Positions 1 through 5,961 are shown, counted from the stretch's first letter. The stretch: DNA of 26,412 nt from a virus (IMGVR_UViG_3300031673_000410:1-26412); one strand, 5' to 3'. Program-made: numbers and translations. The notes: a model not told the origin generated them from the letters alone.

Positions 1-2
1 AG

Positions 3-920
3 TCTCAGCTGTACTTCAGCACCGACGCCTTCGTCCAGGCGTTCGTCCTGGCCAAGAGGTTCACGACGTCAAAGCTAAGGTGCGACCTGCTGCTCGTGAA
101 GCCGCAGGCCGACCCGGACAACCTGTTCCCGGTAGTGCTGGGTTATGACATATCGACAAGGATAACGTTCAACCTGAACACGGCCGACAACCCGGCGGCA
201 TTATCGAAGGAATACCATATCGAGGGCGTAGAGCACGAGTGGGACGCCAGCGACGGGCTCTGGCAGACATGGTGGCAATTGTGGACCGTCAACCGGTACA
301 AGGCCTTTTCGGTACTCCACGACGGATATTTCCGCAACTATTCCGATGAAGGTACCTATCAGGAAATGCACGATGAGGCGGAGGCAAACTACGTCGAGAA
401 TGACGGCTCCAGTCACAATCCGTACACCGACCCCGACGAGATAGTCGTCGGGCAGCAGTTGTACTACAGCTTCCTCGGATTCAACGGCAGCCTGTGGCGT
501 GGCTTCCTTGAGTTCGATACGTCTCTTTTGCTGCCGACAGACTCACCTATAGCAGCCTTCGTCCTCATGCACGTCAAGGAGAGCTTCATCGACGACAGGC
601 CATGGAATCTCGTGGTTGTCGACCCGAGCACGCTGGCCAATCCTCTGGCCGCCACAGACTATGGCGTCCTTGAGCCGGAGACCGTGCAGCAAGGCGCCGA
701 GACGATGATTCATGGCGGGCTGTGGCTGGTCTTGGAGCTGAACTCTAGCGGCCTAAATCTGCTTGCGCCTGAAGGCATCACGAGATTCGGGCTCAGGAGC
801 CATTGGGACATAGTCGAGAGCGACAATGACGAGGAAGACGGGTATACGAACGAATATGCTCGATTCGATAACATCAACACGAACTACCCGCCCAGGCTGG
901 TGATACAGCTGGCGGAGTAG
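3..920 (+). CDS. Phage tail-associated protein, C-terminal part (5' end outside window)
   Basis: The frame is open from the first bases of the window to TAG at 918-920, so the gene begins upstream and 305 residues are seen. An internal GTG at 96 has no ribosome binding site and is not taken as the start. Around window residues 65-95 there is a stretch of the form YHIEGVEHEWD...GLWQTWWQLW. This resembles the end of the receptor-binding or baseplate-hub type domain in many minor tail proteins (an (Y/F)xIEGIxH...W.T.WQL pattern). The rest is aromatic-rich beta-type sequence with no recognised enzyme motif. Lysis genes follow directly, as is usual at the end of a tail module. Tail assignment is by resemblance and position; the exact role is unknown. 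Confidence 0.6.
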   Translation, partial: SQLYFSTDAFVQAFVLAKRFTTSKLRCDLLLVKPQADPDNLFPVVLGYDISTRITFNLNTADNPAALSKEYHIEGVEHEWDASDGLWQTWWQLWTVNRYKAFSVLHDGYFRNYSDEGTYQEMHDEAEANYVENDGSSHNPYTDPDEIVVGQQLYYSFLGFNGSLWRGFLEFDTSLLLPTDSPIAAFVLMHVKESFIDDRPWNLVVVDPSTLANPLAATDYGVLEPETVQQGAETMIHGGLWLVLELNSSGLNLLAPEGITRFGLRSHWDIVESDNDEEDGYTNEYARFDNINTNYPPRLVIQLAE

Positions 921-931
921 AGGAGGGGAAC

Positions 932-1135
932 ATGGCGACATACGGAAGGAGTGGGACTGCCACCCCTGACCCAACGGACGTGGCGATAGCAGCTAACGCA
1001 ATAGCTATCGATGCCATGATGGACCAGGTGAAATATTGGCGCCAAAGACTGGCGCATCTGGATGACAATGTAGTCGAGGTTGACGACATCCGGATGGATG
1101 ACGAAATACGCAATCATGAAAGGGACACAGAATGA
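932..1135 (+). CDS. Small hypothetical protein (67 aa)
   Basis: ATG at 932 follows AGGAGGGG with good spacing, and the stop overlaps the next ATG by four bases (ATGA), so the gene is translationally coupled to the peptidase downstream. The protein has an alanine-rich helix near residues 18-30, then an acidic, charged C-terminal half (DDNVVEVDD...DDEIRNHERD). No signal peptide, membrane segment or cysteine is seen. I recognise no family. It may be an accessory to the adjacent lysis or tail genes, by position only. Confidence 0.6.
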   Translation: MATYGRSGTATPDPTDVAIAANAIAIDAMMDQVKYWRQRLAHLDDNVVEVDDIRMDDEIRNHERDTE

Positions 1136-1707
1136 TAATCGACAAGGCAACCATCAAAGACATGGGCCTGGAGCCGGCTGACATCATCCGCGTTAAGGGC
1201 ACCGGCACGTTCGGGCTATTGGCGCGCTCGGTGTTCGTGCCTTGGACTGACCGGCATCACCACGCCCTTGTCTGGAGGAAGAGTGGGGACGACTACATCA
1301 TACTCGAGTCCGTCAACAAAGGGTTGGCTGTCGGAAGGCTGTCAATGTACGCCGGAAGCGACGTCACATTCTACAGGGCAGTCAGCCTGGACTTTGCCAC
1401 ACGTGAGCGTGCGTGCGAAGAGCTGACCAGGTACGGACGGGCGCCGTATGACTACGCCCTGTACATCAGGCTGGTCCGGAACATCATCAAGGCTGAACTG
1501 GGCGTGCTCAGGTCGGGGCACTGGTTCCGCAAGCTGCACGCCTACGAGCTGCCGTACGGGGAGGACGGATGGCTAGTGTGCACCGAGGCTGTCGCCCTGG
1601 CATTCAGGCTTGTGAACTGGTCTCTGGTGCCCGACGGCGTTATGGCGCTGCCGAGCGCGATAGAGCAGGCGAGCCTAGACGGACTCATCAGGGAGGTCAC
1701 GGCATGA
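1132..1707 (+). CDS. Permuted papain-like (YiiX/NlpC-P60-type) cysteine peptidase, probable endolysin or virion lysin
   Basis: The 191-residue protein has the circularly permuted order of YiiX-like NlpC/P60 enzymes: a His block first (HHH at 42-44 before ALVWR), then an ILES strand (Glu59), then the nucleophile Cys150 in WLVCTEAVA, which matches the CSELV-type motif of that family. Family members are amidases or endopeptidases acting on peptidoglycan or on lipid/peptide amides. The next gene encodes a coiled-coil membrane protein, which makes a two-gene lysis unit plausible. ATG 1132 overlaps the upstream stop. No signal peptide is seen, so export would need the holin-like partner. Fold-level assignment is fairly good; substrate is inferred. 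Confidence 0.6.
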   Translation: MIIDKATIKDMGLEPADIIRVKGTGTFGLLARSVFVPWTDRHHHALVWRKSGDDYIILESVNKGLAVGRLSMYAGSDVTFYRAVSLDFATRERACEELTRYGRAPYDYALYIRLVRNIIKAELGVLRSGHWFRKLHAYELPYGEDGWLVCTEAVALAFRLVNWSLVPDGVMALPSAIEQASLDGLIREVTA

Positions 1708-2009
1708 ACAAGCAGGACGTGCAGGGCATCAAGGAAGAGGTGGCGCAGCTATCGACACGACTGGACAACATCGAGGGCTACTTCCAGAACTTCGACACCA
1801 CCCTCAACAACCACATGAACGACTACAAGCGGGAGCAGGAACTGCAGGCTGGCAGGCTGGCAGATGTCGAGAAGAGCATGAAGGGCATGTGCCGCATGTT
1901 CAACTGGGGATTCTGGGTGCTGTTCGGCCTGAACATTCTGGTGCTAGGCGCCGGAGGAGCTCTGCTTGTCGCATTGGCACTGGAATATATGAAACGAGGA
2001 GGGACATAA
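1704..2009 (+). CDS. Coiled-coil protein with C-terminal membrane segment, holin-like (XhlA type)
   Basis: ATG 1704 overlaps the peptidase stop (ATGA) and has GGGAGG upstream; a longer in-frame extension to 1569 lies inside the peptidase gene and is rejected. The 101-residue product has a heptad-like N-terminal helix (about 5-60, VAQLSTRLDNIEGYFQNFDTTL...), then a hydrophobic segment at about 68-94 (WVLFGLNILVLGAGGALLVALAL) and a short basic tail. This layout is that of XhlA/hemolysin-type holin accessory proteins. Position directly after a cell-wall peptidase supports a role in lysis. A virion-tail membrane-contact protein is the alternative. Confidence 0.6.
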   Translation: MNKQDVQGIKEEVAQLSTRLDNIEGYFQNFDTTLNNHMNDYKREQELQAGRLADVEKSMKGMCRMFNWGFWVLFGLNILVLGAGGALLVALALEYMKRGGT

Positions 2010-2905
2010 TGAGCACAGGAGTATGGCCAAAGGAGAGGCACGACGAACTAACGGCGCTCAGGGAGGCAGGCACAACGACGAAGGCAATCGCGGAGATGGT
2101 GGGCTGCTCCGAGCAGGTGGCCAGCTACCATCTGAAGGACATTGAGCCGCTGTCTAAGATGCTTGACATACTGCCCGACTACGACAAGGAGATTCTGCAG
2201 ATTCCGGACCGGCCGTGCGCCCTGACCGCCGACTGGCATGCGCCGTACTTCAGCAAGCTGTGGCTGAGGCGGCTGATTGCCGTGTGCACAAAGCTCGGCG
2301 TGAGGGACCTGGCGATAGTGGGCGACTTTGCCGACATGTCCTGGATTAGCAGGTTCGTCCGCAAGGAGCAGAGAGGCGGCGGGCTTGACCAGGACGCGCG
2401 CATAATCTACAAGACCCTGGACATGCTGCTCAACATATTCGATGACGTGTGGTGGTGCTTCGGCAATCACGAGGACAGGCTGCCCCAGCGACTGGGCGGA
2501 CATGACATGCTGCAGGCGTCAGCCGAGGCCGTAGGCCGCAGGACGCCGGGAAGACTGCACGTGAGCGACATACCGACTCTGCTGCTCGGCGACAAGTGGA
2601 GGCTCGAGCACCCGAAGACATTCTCGAGGGACGGCGCCAAGGTCGCGGCATCGGCGGCCAGCATCTACCTCAAGAACATAGCCTGCGCCCACGGCCACCA
2701 CTTCGGCTTCAAGTACGACGTCAGCGGCAGGTACCTCGGCATTGACCTTGGTGGCATGTTCGACGTCAGCAAGCAGGAGTACCTGTTCAAGACCGGCATC
2801 ACCACCATGCCGCAGTGGCAACCGGGCTTCTGGGTGTACAGGAACGGCAAGGTCCTCCCGCTCGAAGACTCGATGACTGACTGGAAGGACTACAGCGTTG
2901 ACTGA
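2009..2905 (+). CDS. HTH-containing calcineurin-like metallophosphoesterase
   Basis: ATG 2009 overlaps the upstream TAA (TAATG) and follows an AGGAGGG site; the longer frame from 1889 is a shadow of the previous gene. The 298-residue protein starts with a helix-turn-helix (about 12-45: LTALREAGTTTKAIAEMVGCSEQVASYHL). A metallophosphoesterase domain follows with the metal-binding motifs in order: DWH (75-77), GDF (105-107), GNHED (152-156), His201 and GHH (229-231). Such enzymes hydrolyse phosphomonoesters or phosphodiesters of nucleotides, nucleic acids or proteins with two metal ions. The HTH suggests a DNA- or RNA-directed substrate. It does not resemble the longer SbcD. Catalytic family is secure; substrate is unknown. 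Confidence 0.85.
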   Translation: MSTGVWPKERHDELTALREAGTTTKAIAEMVGCSEQVASYHLKDIEPLSKMLDILPDYDKEILQIPDRPCALTADWHAPYFSKLWLRRLIAVCTKLGVRDLAIVGDFADMSWISRFVRKEQRGGGLDQDARIIYKTLDMLLNIFDDVWWCFGNHEDRLPQRLGGHDMLQASAEAVGRRTPGRLHVSDIPTLLLGDKWRLEHPKTFSRDGAKVAASAASIYLKNIACAHGHHFGFKYDVSGRYLGIDLGGMFDVSKQEYLFKTGITTMPQWQPGFWVYRNGKVLPLEDSMTDWKDYSVD

Positions 2906-2933
2906 GCGCCTGGTGCACGGCGGAAGGCGGCCT

Positions 2934-2968
2934 TGTACATATGTACACTTTAATATAGGCGGTATAAT
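2934..2968 (+). promoter_or_regulatory. Palindromic operator and TATAAT box upstream of vsr
   Basis: TGTACATATGTACA at 2934-2947 is a perfect 14-base palindrome. A TATAAT box lies 15 bases downstream at 2963-2968, so a -35 region would fall in or beside the palindrome; no good TTGACA is visible at 17-base spacing. Near-identical palindromes lie upstream of small genes at 18862-18875 and 19334-19347. This is most simply a repressor site controlling the Vsr-like gene that starts at 3018. Confidence 0.6.
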
Positions 2969-3017
2969 GAATACGACCGGCGCAACTGTTGTCGAGCCGT
3001 TTTGTTGAGGAGATGCC

Positions 3018-3416
3018 ATGACTGATACAGTAGACAAGAACACCCGGTCGAAGATAATGGCTTCCATCAAGTCGCAGGGCACCAAGATGGAGCTCGCAGT
3101 CAAGCCGGTCCTCGAGGCCCTGGGCTTTGAGTACCAGCCGAAGGATGTCTTCGGCAAGCCTGACTTCGCCCACAAGGAGCAGATGATTGCCGTCTTCCTG
3201 GACGGCTGCTTCTGGCACGGCTGCCTGGAGCACTACAACGAGCCAGGGACCAACTCCAAGTTCTGGGCCGATAAGATAGCCGCCAACAAGAAGCGCGACC
3301 TGGCAGCCACCAACCTGCTGGAGGGCTCTGGCTGGAGGGTCATCCGAATATGGGAGCACGACCTGGGCGACCTGGTGGCTGAGTTCATCAGCAGAGAGGT
3401 AGGACTAAAGTCCTAG
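3018..3416 (+). CDS. vsr: Very-short-patch repair (Vsr-like) DNA mismatch endonuclease
   Basis: The 132-residue product aligns along its whole length with Vsr nickases: an N-terminal TRSKIM..I segment (9-17), Glu25, GKPDF with Asp49, the FLDGCFWHGC block (60-69) with His67 and metal-binding Cys64/Cys69, then NSKFWADKIAANKKRD (79-94) and GWRVIRIWEHDL (105-116). In E. coli Vsr the corresponding residues Glu25, Asp51 and His69 form the active site. Vsr nicks 5' of the T in T:G mismatches that arise from deamination of 5-methylcytosine, and DNA polymerase I and ligase finish the repair. A C5-cytosine methyltransferase is encoded at 10686, about 7 kb away. ATG 3018 has GAGGAGATGCC upstream. It has its own promoter region. 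Confidence 0.93.
   Translation: MTDTVDKNTRSKIMASIKSQGTKMELAVKPVLEALGFEYQPKDVFGKPDFAHKEQMIAVFLDGCFWHGCLEHYNEPGTNSKFWADKIAANKKRDLAATNLLEGSGWRVIRIWEHDLGDLVAEFISREVGLKS
3400..3415 (+). terminator. Small hairpin over the vsr stop codon, possible terminator
   Basis: TAGGAC (3400-3405) and GTCCTA (3410-3415) form a perfect six-base-pair hairpin with a TAAA loop that includes the vsr stop codon. No T-run follows, so it is not a canonical intrinsic terminator. It marks the boundary before a long gene-free region. Confidence 0.3.
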
Positions 3417-3978
3417 GTCAACATAGTACTAACGACCCGCTCCCGAACACTGCGTCGAAGCCTATAATGTATATGTAAGGTTGAATAAGGAGCGAATAAG
3501 AGAACGAAGAAAACAGGACGCAGGCCACGAATGAGAAGGCCAACCAACGCTAAAGCCGGCAGGGCAGGTGAGATTCCTGGTCGACCGGGTCTCGGGAGAG
3601 TCGCCGAGGCGAGCGGGGCAAGGTCCTCGAATAAGAGGAACGCTCAACCCGAACAGGGTGACCAGCCAAGGTCACATACGTGAGCCAACTAGGTACGCGT
3701 TACGGACCGCCTGAGCAATCAGATTAAGGTCGCACTCGACAAACCGAACGAGACTCGTAACATTCCGCGGCTGGTCTTCAGCAGTATAGCCAAAGGCATC
3801 AGACTGACGTGCCCTCCCACACAGCGACATTGGGACGTCGGCTGACTGAGTGCCACCTCCCATCCGATAAGACCGGATGGCCTTGGAGCACCGACCGGCG
3901 CTGTCTCTCGCACAGTGGCATTGGAGCGTCAGTCTGAAGCCCTTGGTTACACGCGAATATAATGTAAGGAGGCACACG
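3417..3978 (+). ncRNA. 562-base gene-free region, candidate structured RNA
   Basis: No convincing + strand gene lies between vsr and the small gene at 3979. A long minus-strand frame crosses it but lacks a ribosome binding site and is a shadow. TATAAT occurs at 3463-3468 and again at 3958-3963, without clear -35 boxes. Between them are many short inverted repeats: TCCTC/GAGGA around a six-base loop near 3623-3640, GTGACC/GGTCAC around AGCCAA near 3658-3675, the palindrome GGTCGACC near 3580, and a large nested arm at 3799-3937. The size and density of hairpins would suit a large phage non-coding RNA or a long regulatory leader. I cannot match it to a known RNA family by eye. Confidence 0.35.
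3799..3937 (+). repeat. Nested inverted-repeat arm with an internal diverged direct repeat
   Basis: TCAGACTGACG (3799-3809) is exactly complementary to CGTCAGTCTGA (3927-3937). Inside, TGCCA (3851-3855) pairs with TGGCA (3916-3920), and CCATCCG (3860-3866) with CGGATGG (3874-3880) around a seven-base loop. Two 22-base copies of a C(A/G)CACAG(C/T)G(A/G)CATTGG... repeat at 3818-3839 and 3909-3930 differ at five positions, all transitions. The arm ends about 40 bases before the start codon of the next gene. Confidence 0.6.
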
Positions 3979-4230
3979 ATGACAAACCAGCAAATAGCCG
4001 AACAGAATGCCAAAAGGCAGAGAGCCCAGGAAGAAAACGCCTGGAGGGATGCCGAGACGCCCATCAAGACGAATAGGGCGCTCGTTATGAAGGAGCACTT
4101 CACGGCAGACGAGCGAGACCTCATCCACTACGCACTCGAGCAATATGCCAAGACAATGCAAAAGGACTTCCCGGGCTACAGCATCACCATGAGCACATTG
4201 GAGCTCAAGGAGATATTCGCCCGACAGTAG
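3979..4230 (+). CDS. Small hypothetical protein (83 aa)
   Basis: ATG 3979 follows AAGGAGG at good spacing; the in-frame extension to 3877 lies in the structured leader and has no start signal. The protein is charged and helical: a Gln/Lys/Arg/Glu-rich N-terminal helix (NQQIAEQNAKRQRAQEENAWRD), then EHFTADERDLIHYALEQYAKTMQKDFPGY. No cysteines, membrane segments or known motifs are present. It is the first of a run of small genes, each with its own leader. Function unknown. Confidence 0.65.
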   Translation: MTNQQIAEQNAKRQRAQEENAWRDAETPIKTNRALVMKEHFTADERDLIHYALEQYAKTMQKDFPGYSITMSTLELKEIFARQ

Positions 4231-4233
4231 CCC

Positions 4234-4297
4234 ACTAGAACACCGACAACCTGCCCACGAGCGAGAGTTCATGGGCAGACGTGGACGTTCTAGTCCA
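4234..4297 (+). promoter_or_regulatory. Structured leader with two competing foldings
   Basis: ACTAGAAC (4234-4241) pairs with GTTCTAGT (4287-4294), enclosing CTGCCCA (4251-4257) paired with TGGGCAG (4272-4278). The right-hand strand GTTCTAG is also the loop and edge of a local hairpin, TGGAC-GTTCTA-GTCCA (4282-4297), which ends directly at the AAGGAGG ribosome binding site. The two folds exclude each other. The same arrangement, with different stem bases, recurs at 4608-4707. No T-tract follows, so an intrinsic terminator is unlikely. Confidence 0.55.
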
Positions 4298-4308
4298 AGG
4301 AGGAAACG

Positions 4309-4611
4309 ATGAACAGAATACAGGCGAGGATAGACACGAGGGAAGCACAGTTGAAGCAGGCCACCCAAGAGGCAATCGACAAGGTGACGGCCAACTGCGA
4401 CAATACCGACCAAGAAGAGCTGGCCCAGTTCCAGGAGCAGAAGTCGCTGGCACAGGCGACAGGCGTCATCACCATGGACGAGGCTCAGACACTGTACGCC
4501 ATCTTCGGAGGCGAGACCGCAAGCACAAACCAATGGAAGCAGCGGACCCTGGCCGAGAAGATAACGGCCCTCGAGGTGATATTCGAGATTCACCAGAAGA
4601 TGAACAGCTAG
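4309..4611 (+). CDS. Small helical hypothetical protein (100 aa)
   Basis: ATG 4309 follows AAGGAGGAAACG. The product is almost entirely predicted helix: residues 1-50 form a coiled-coil-like run (RIDTREAQLKQATQEAIDKV...QEELAQFQEQKSLAQ), followed by VITMDEAQTLYAIFGGE and a second helix LAEKITALEVIFEIHQKM. Membrane segments and enzyme motifs are absent. The structured leader at 4234-4297 suggests separate translational control. Function unknown. Confidence 0.65.
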   Translation: MNRIQARIDTREAQLKQATQEAIDKVTANCDNTDQEELAQFQEQKSLAQATGVITMDEAQTLYAIFGGETASTNQWKQRTLAEKITALEVIFEIHQKMNS

Positions 4612-4707
4612 AATATCGACTCAGCCCAGGTCAAGAGACGGCAAACGCACCTTCGGGAGCGTAGCGAGTCTATGACGGACCTGGGCTGCGATGGGCATTC
4701 TAGCCCA
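4608..4707 (+). promoter_or_regulatory. Structured leader, second copy of the competing-fold architecture
   Basis: CTAGAAT (4608-4614, starting at the upstream stop codon) pairs with ATTCTAG (4697-4703). Inside, CAGCCCAGGTC (4622-4632) pairs perfectly with GACCTGGGCTG (4678-4688), and at the tip ACGCACC-TTCG-GGAGCGT (4645-4662) is a UUCG tetraloop hairpin with one mismatch. The right strand can instead form the local hairpin TGGGC-ATTCTA-GCCCA (4692-4707). Compared with the leader at 4234-4297, the local stem changes A-T to G-C on both sides and the outer pair changes C-G to T-A, so both pairings are kept by compensatory changes. Confidence 0.6.
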
Positions 4708-4710
4708 GCT

Positions 4711-4743
4711 GGCAAGCCCTTACCGTAACCACTCGGAAGGCAC
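4711..4743 (+). repeat. Leader repeat, copy 1 (partner at 5568-5599)
   Basis: The block GGCAAGCCCTTACCGT, four variable bases, then ACTCGGAAGGCAC at 4711-4743 recurs at 5568-5599 with a three-base variable part. Within it CCTT(A)CCG can pair with CGGAAGG. Each copy lies a short distance upstream of the ribosome binding site of a small gene (4760 and 5618). Confidence 0.7.
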
Positions 4744-4759
4744 AGCAAGGAGTCAAACG

Positions 4760-5203
4760 ATGGGAACCAAAAGCTACGTGTACAGCGCCCGAACCACGGA
4801 GAAGGGACTCGCCCTTCTCAACAAGACCAAAGGCACCCGCAGCTGGGACGCCTTCATCAACGAGGCAGTGGCCGACCACTACAAGCTTGACCTCGGCATC
4901 ATAGGCCTACCGCCAAGCAAGTTCCTCGAAGAGCAGAAAGCCAAGAAGGCAGCCAAGGTAGCCGAGAAGGCAGCCAAGGCAGTGCTCGCCGCCACCGAGA
5001 AGAAAGCCAAGGCTGAGGCGAAAGTCAAAGCCGATAAGGCGAAAGTTGCCGAGAAGGCGAAAGCCGACAAGGCCAAGGCAGCCGAGAAAGCCAAGGCTGA
5101 GAAAGCCAAGGCAGCCAAACCGGTCACCCCTGAACCCGAACCAACCCCCGAGCCTGAGACCACACCCGAGCCCGAACAGGTAGAGGAAACACCCGAAGCC
5201 TAA
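4760..5203 (+). CDS. Lys/Ala-rich histone-H1-like protein with Pro/Glu tail
   Basis: ATG 4760 follows AAGGAG; the frame extension to 4691 runs through the leader structure and is rejected. The 147-residue product has three parts. Residues 1-58 look like a small folded domain (TTEKGLALLNKTKGTRSWDAFINEAVADHY), possibly ribbon-helix-helix-like. Residues about 59-122 are repetitive AKKAAKVAEKAAKA / ADKAKAAEKAKAEKAK sequence, as in histone H1-like and Hc1-type DNA-binding tails, although the many Glu and Asp residues would also suit a long single helix. Residues 123-147 are a PEPEPTPEPETTPEPE-type linker. It may bind and compact nucleic acid. The repeat may vary in length between relatives. Confidence 0.7.
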   Translation: MGTKSYVYSARTTEKGLALLNKTKGTRSWDAFINEAVADHYKLDLGIIGLPPSKFLEEQKAKKAAKVAEKAAKAVLAATEKKAKAEAKVKADKAKVAEKAKADKAKAAEKAKAEKAKAAKPVTPEPEPTPEPETTPEPEQVEETPEA

Positions 5204-5262
5204 GCGGCAGGTCCGAGGCCCATCAGCGCCCAAGCAACTGATGGGCCTAAACGTACCGCTTA
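5201..5262 (+). promoter_or_regulatory. Nested inverted-repeat leader
   Basis: TAAGCGG (5201-5207, containing the stop codon of the upstream gene) pairs with CCGCTTA (5256-5262). Inside, AGGCCCATCAG (5216-5226) pairs perfectly with CTGATGGGCCT (5238-5248) around an 11-base loop. AAAGGAGG follows a few bases later. The geometry (outer 7 pairs, 7-8-base spacers, inner 7-11 pairs) matches the leaders at 4234 and 4608 without shared sequence. Confidence 0.55.
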
Positions 5263-5278
5263 TCGAAAGGAGGAAGGC

Positions 5279-5563
5279 ATGAACACACTGAGCACAGCAT
5301 TCGTGGGGCTTCAGGCGACAGACGCCTTCCTCACAATGTGGGCAGTCAACCACGGCTTCACGGAAGTCAACCCGATAATGGCCCCCATCGCAGGCACGTG
5401 GTGGTCACCTGTCGTCAAGATAGTGCCCGCGATTATCGTTGGCGTAGTGATAGCTAGGCTGACGCGAAGATGGCCCAGGATTCGCAACGTGGCGAGTGTG
5501 GGGATGGGCGTGGCGGTCGTCTTCATGATGGGTATACTCACGAGCAACTTGCTCGAGATGTAG
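5279..5563 (+). CDS. DUF5658-like small membrane protein
   Basis: ATG 5279 follows AAAGGAGGAAGGC. The 94-residue protein has a first helix carrying ATDAFLTMWAVNHGFTEVNPIMAP (residues 13-36), matching the D..LT......G..E.NP.M signature of DUF5658 membrane proteins. Two further hydrophobic segments follow (about 42-60, VVKIVPAIIVGVVIARL, and about 70-90, VASVGMGVAVVFMMGIL), separated by a basic loop (TRRWPRIR). A three-helix inner-membrane protein is predicted. The family has no established function; in a phage it could act in superinfection control or lysis, but that is a guess. Confidence 0.72.
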   Translation: MNTLSTAFVGLQATDAFLTMWAVNHGFTEVNPIMAPIAGTWWSPVVKIVPAIIVGVVIARLTRRWPRIRNVASVGMGVAVVFMMGILTSNLLEM

Positions 5564-5567
5564 AGTC

Positions 5568-5599
5568 GGCAAGCCCTTACCGTGAGACTCGGAAGGCAC
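5568..5599 (+). repeat. Leader repeat, copy 2 (partner at 4711-4743)
   Basis: This is the second copy of the GGCAAGCCCTTACCGT...ACTCGGAAGGCAC block, 19 bases before the GTG start of the next gene. CCTT(A)CCG pairs with CGGAAGG. In this copy GAGTC of the upstream sequence (5563-5567) can also pair with GACTC inside the repeat, giving an alternative fold. Confidence 0.65.
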
Positions 5600-5617
5600 G
5601 ACGAATGGAGGCCAATA

Positions 5618-5845
5618 GTGGCAAAAGAACGGACACCCGAACAACAGGCCATCGTGGACAAGATGGACGCGGCAGCGGTCGTGGCGGGGAAGGCCATGAA
5701 GAAGCTCGACGCCAAGGCAGTCAAGGTGGTCGCCGAATGGATGGCGGCCAACTTCGTAGCCGCAGGGTACAAGAGATTGTGCCGCCTGCTCGTCGCCACA
5801 GTCAAGGCGACACCTCCGGCGAAGACCGAAGAACCGGAAAGCTAG
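5618..5845 (+). CDS. Small hypothetical protein (75 aa), GTG start
   Basis: The start is GTG 5618, chosen because TGGAGG lies six to seven bases upstream; an earlier GTG at 5582 lies inside the leader repeat. The product is Ala/Lys-rich and helical (QQAIVDKMDAAAVVAGKAMKKLDAKAVKVVAEWMAANFVAAGYKRLCRLLVATVKATPP). The middle could be amphipathic. No known motif is seen. The Ala/Lys composition resembles the neighbour at 4760, but there is no alignable domain. Confidence 0.55.
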   Translation: MAKERTPEQQAIVDKMDAAAVVAGKAMKKLDAKAVKVVAEWMAANFVAAGYKRLCRLLVATVKATPPAKTEEPES

Positions 5846-5857
5846 CCAGCTGACCCT

Positions 5858-5930
5858 CCGTCCAGGAGCAATCAGCCGCAAAGCGTGAGGCGTGAAGCCA
5901 ATCAGTCGCAGAGCGTGAGTTCCTGGGCGG
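5858..5930 (+). repeat. Hairpin leader containing a 21-base tandem repeat
   Basis: CCGTCCAGGA (5858-5867) pairs with TCCTGGGCGG (5921-5930) with one G-T wobble. The loop holds two direct copies of CAATCAG(C/T)CGCA(A/G)AGCGTGAG at 5869-5889 and 5899-5919, with a 30-base period and two transitions between them. It lies between small genes, about 20 bases before a GAGGAGG site. Confidence 0.6.
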
Positions 5931-5961
5931 CAGTGAGCGGACAAGCTCAGAGGAGGGAACG

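Noticed and set aside
4234-4297. Classical integron attC site
   Set aside because: The outer arms end in AAC/GTT, as in attC, but the next bases do not fit RYYYAAC/GTTRRRY, the second copy has AAT/ATT, and no IntI-specific insertion was recognised in the recombinase.
3799-4593. Long minus-strand open frame (264 codons) over the leader region and two small genes
   Set aside because: It lacks a good ribosome binding site, covers two + strand genes that have strong ones, and has a Leu/Cys/Gly-rich sequence typical of a shadow frame.
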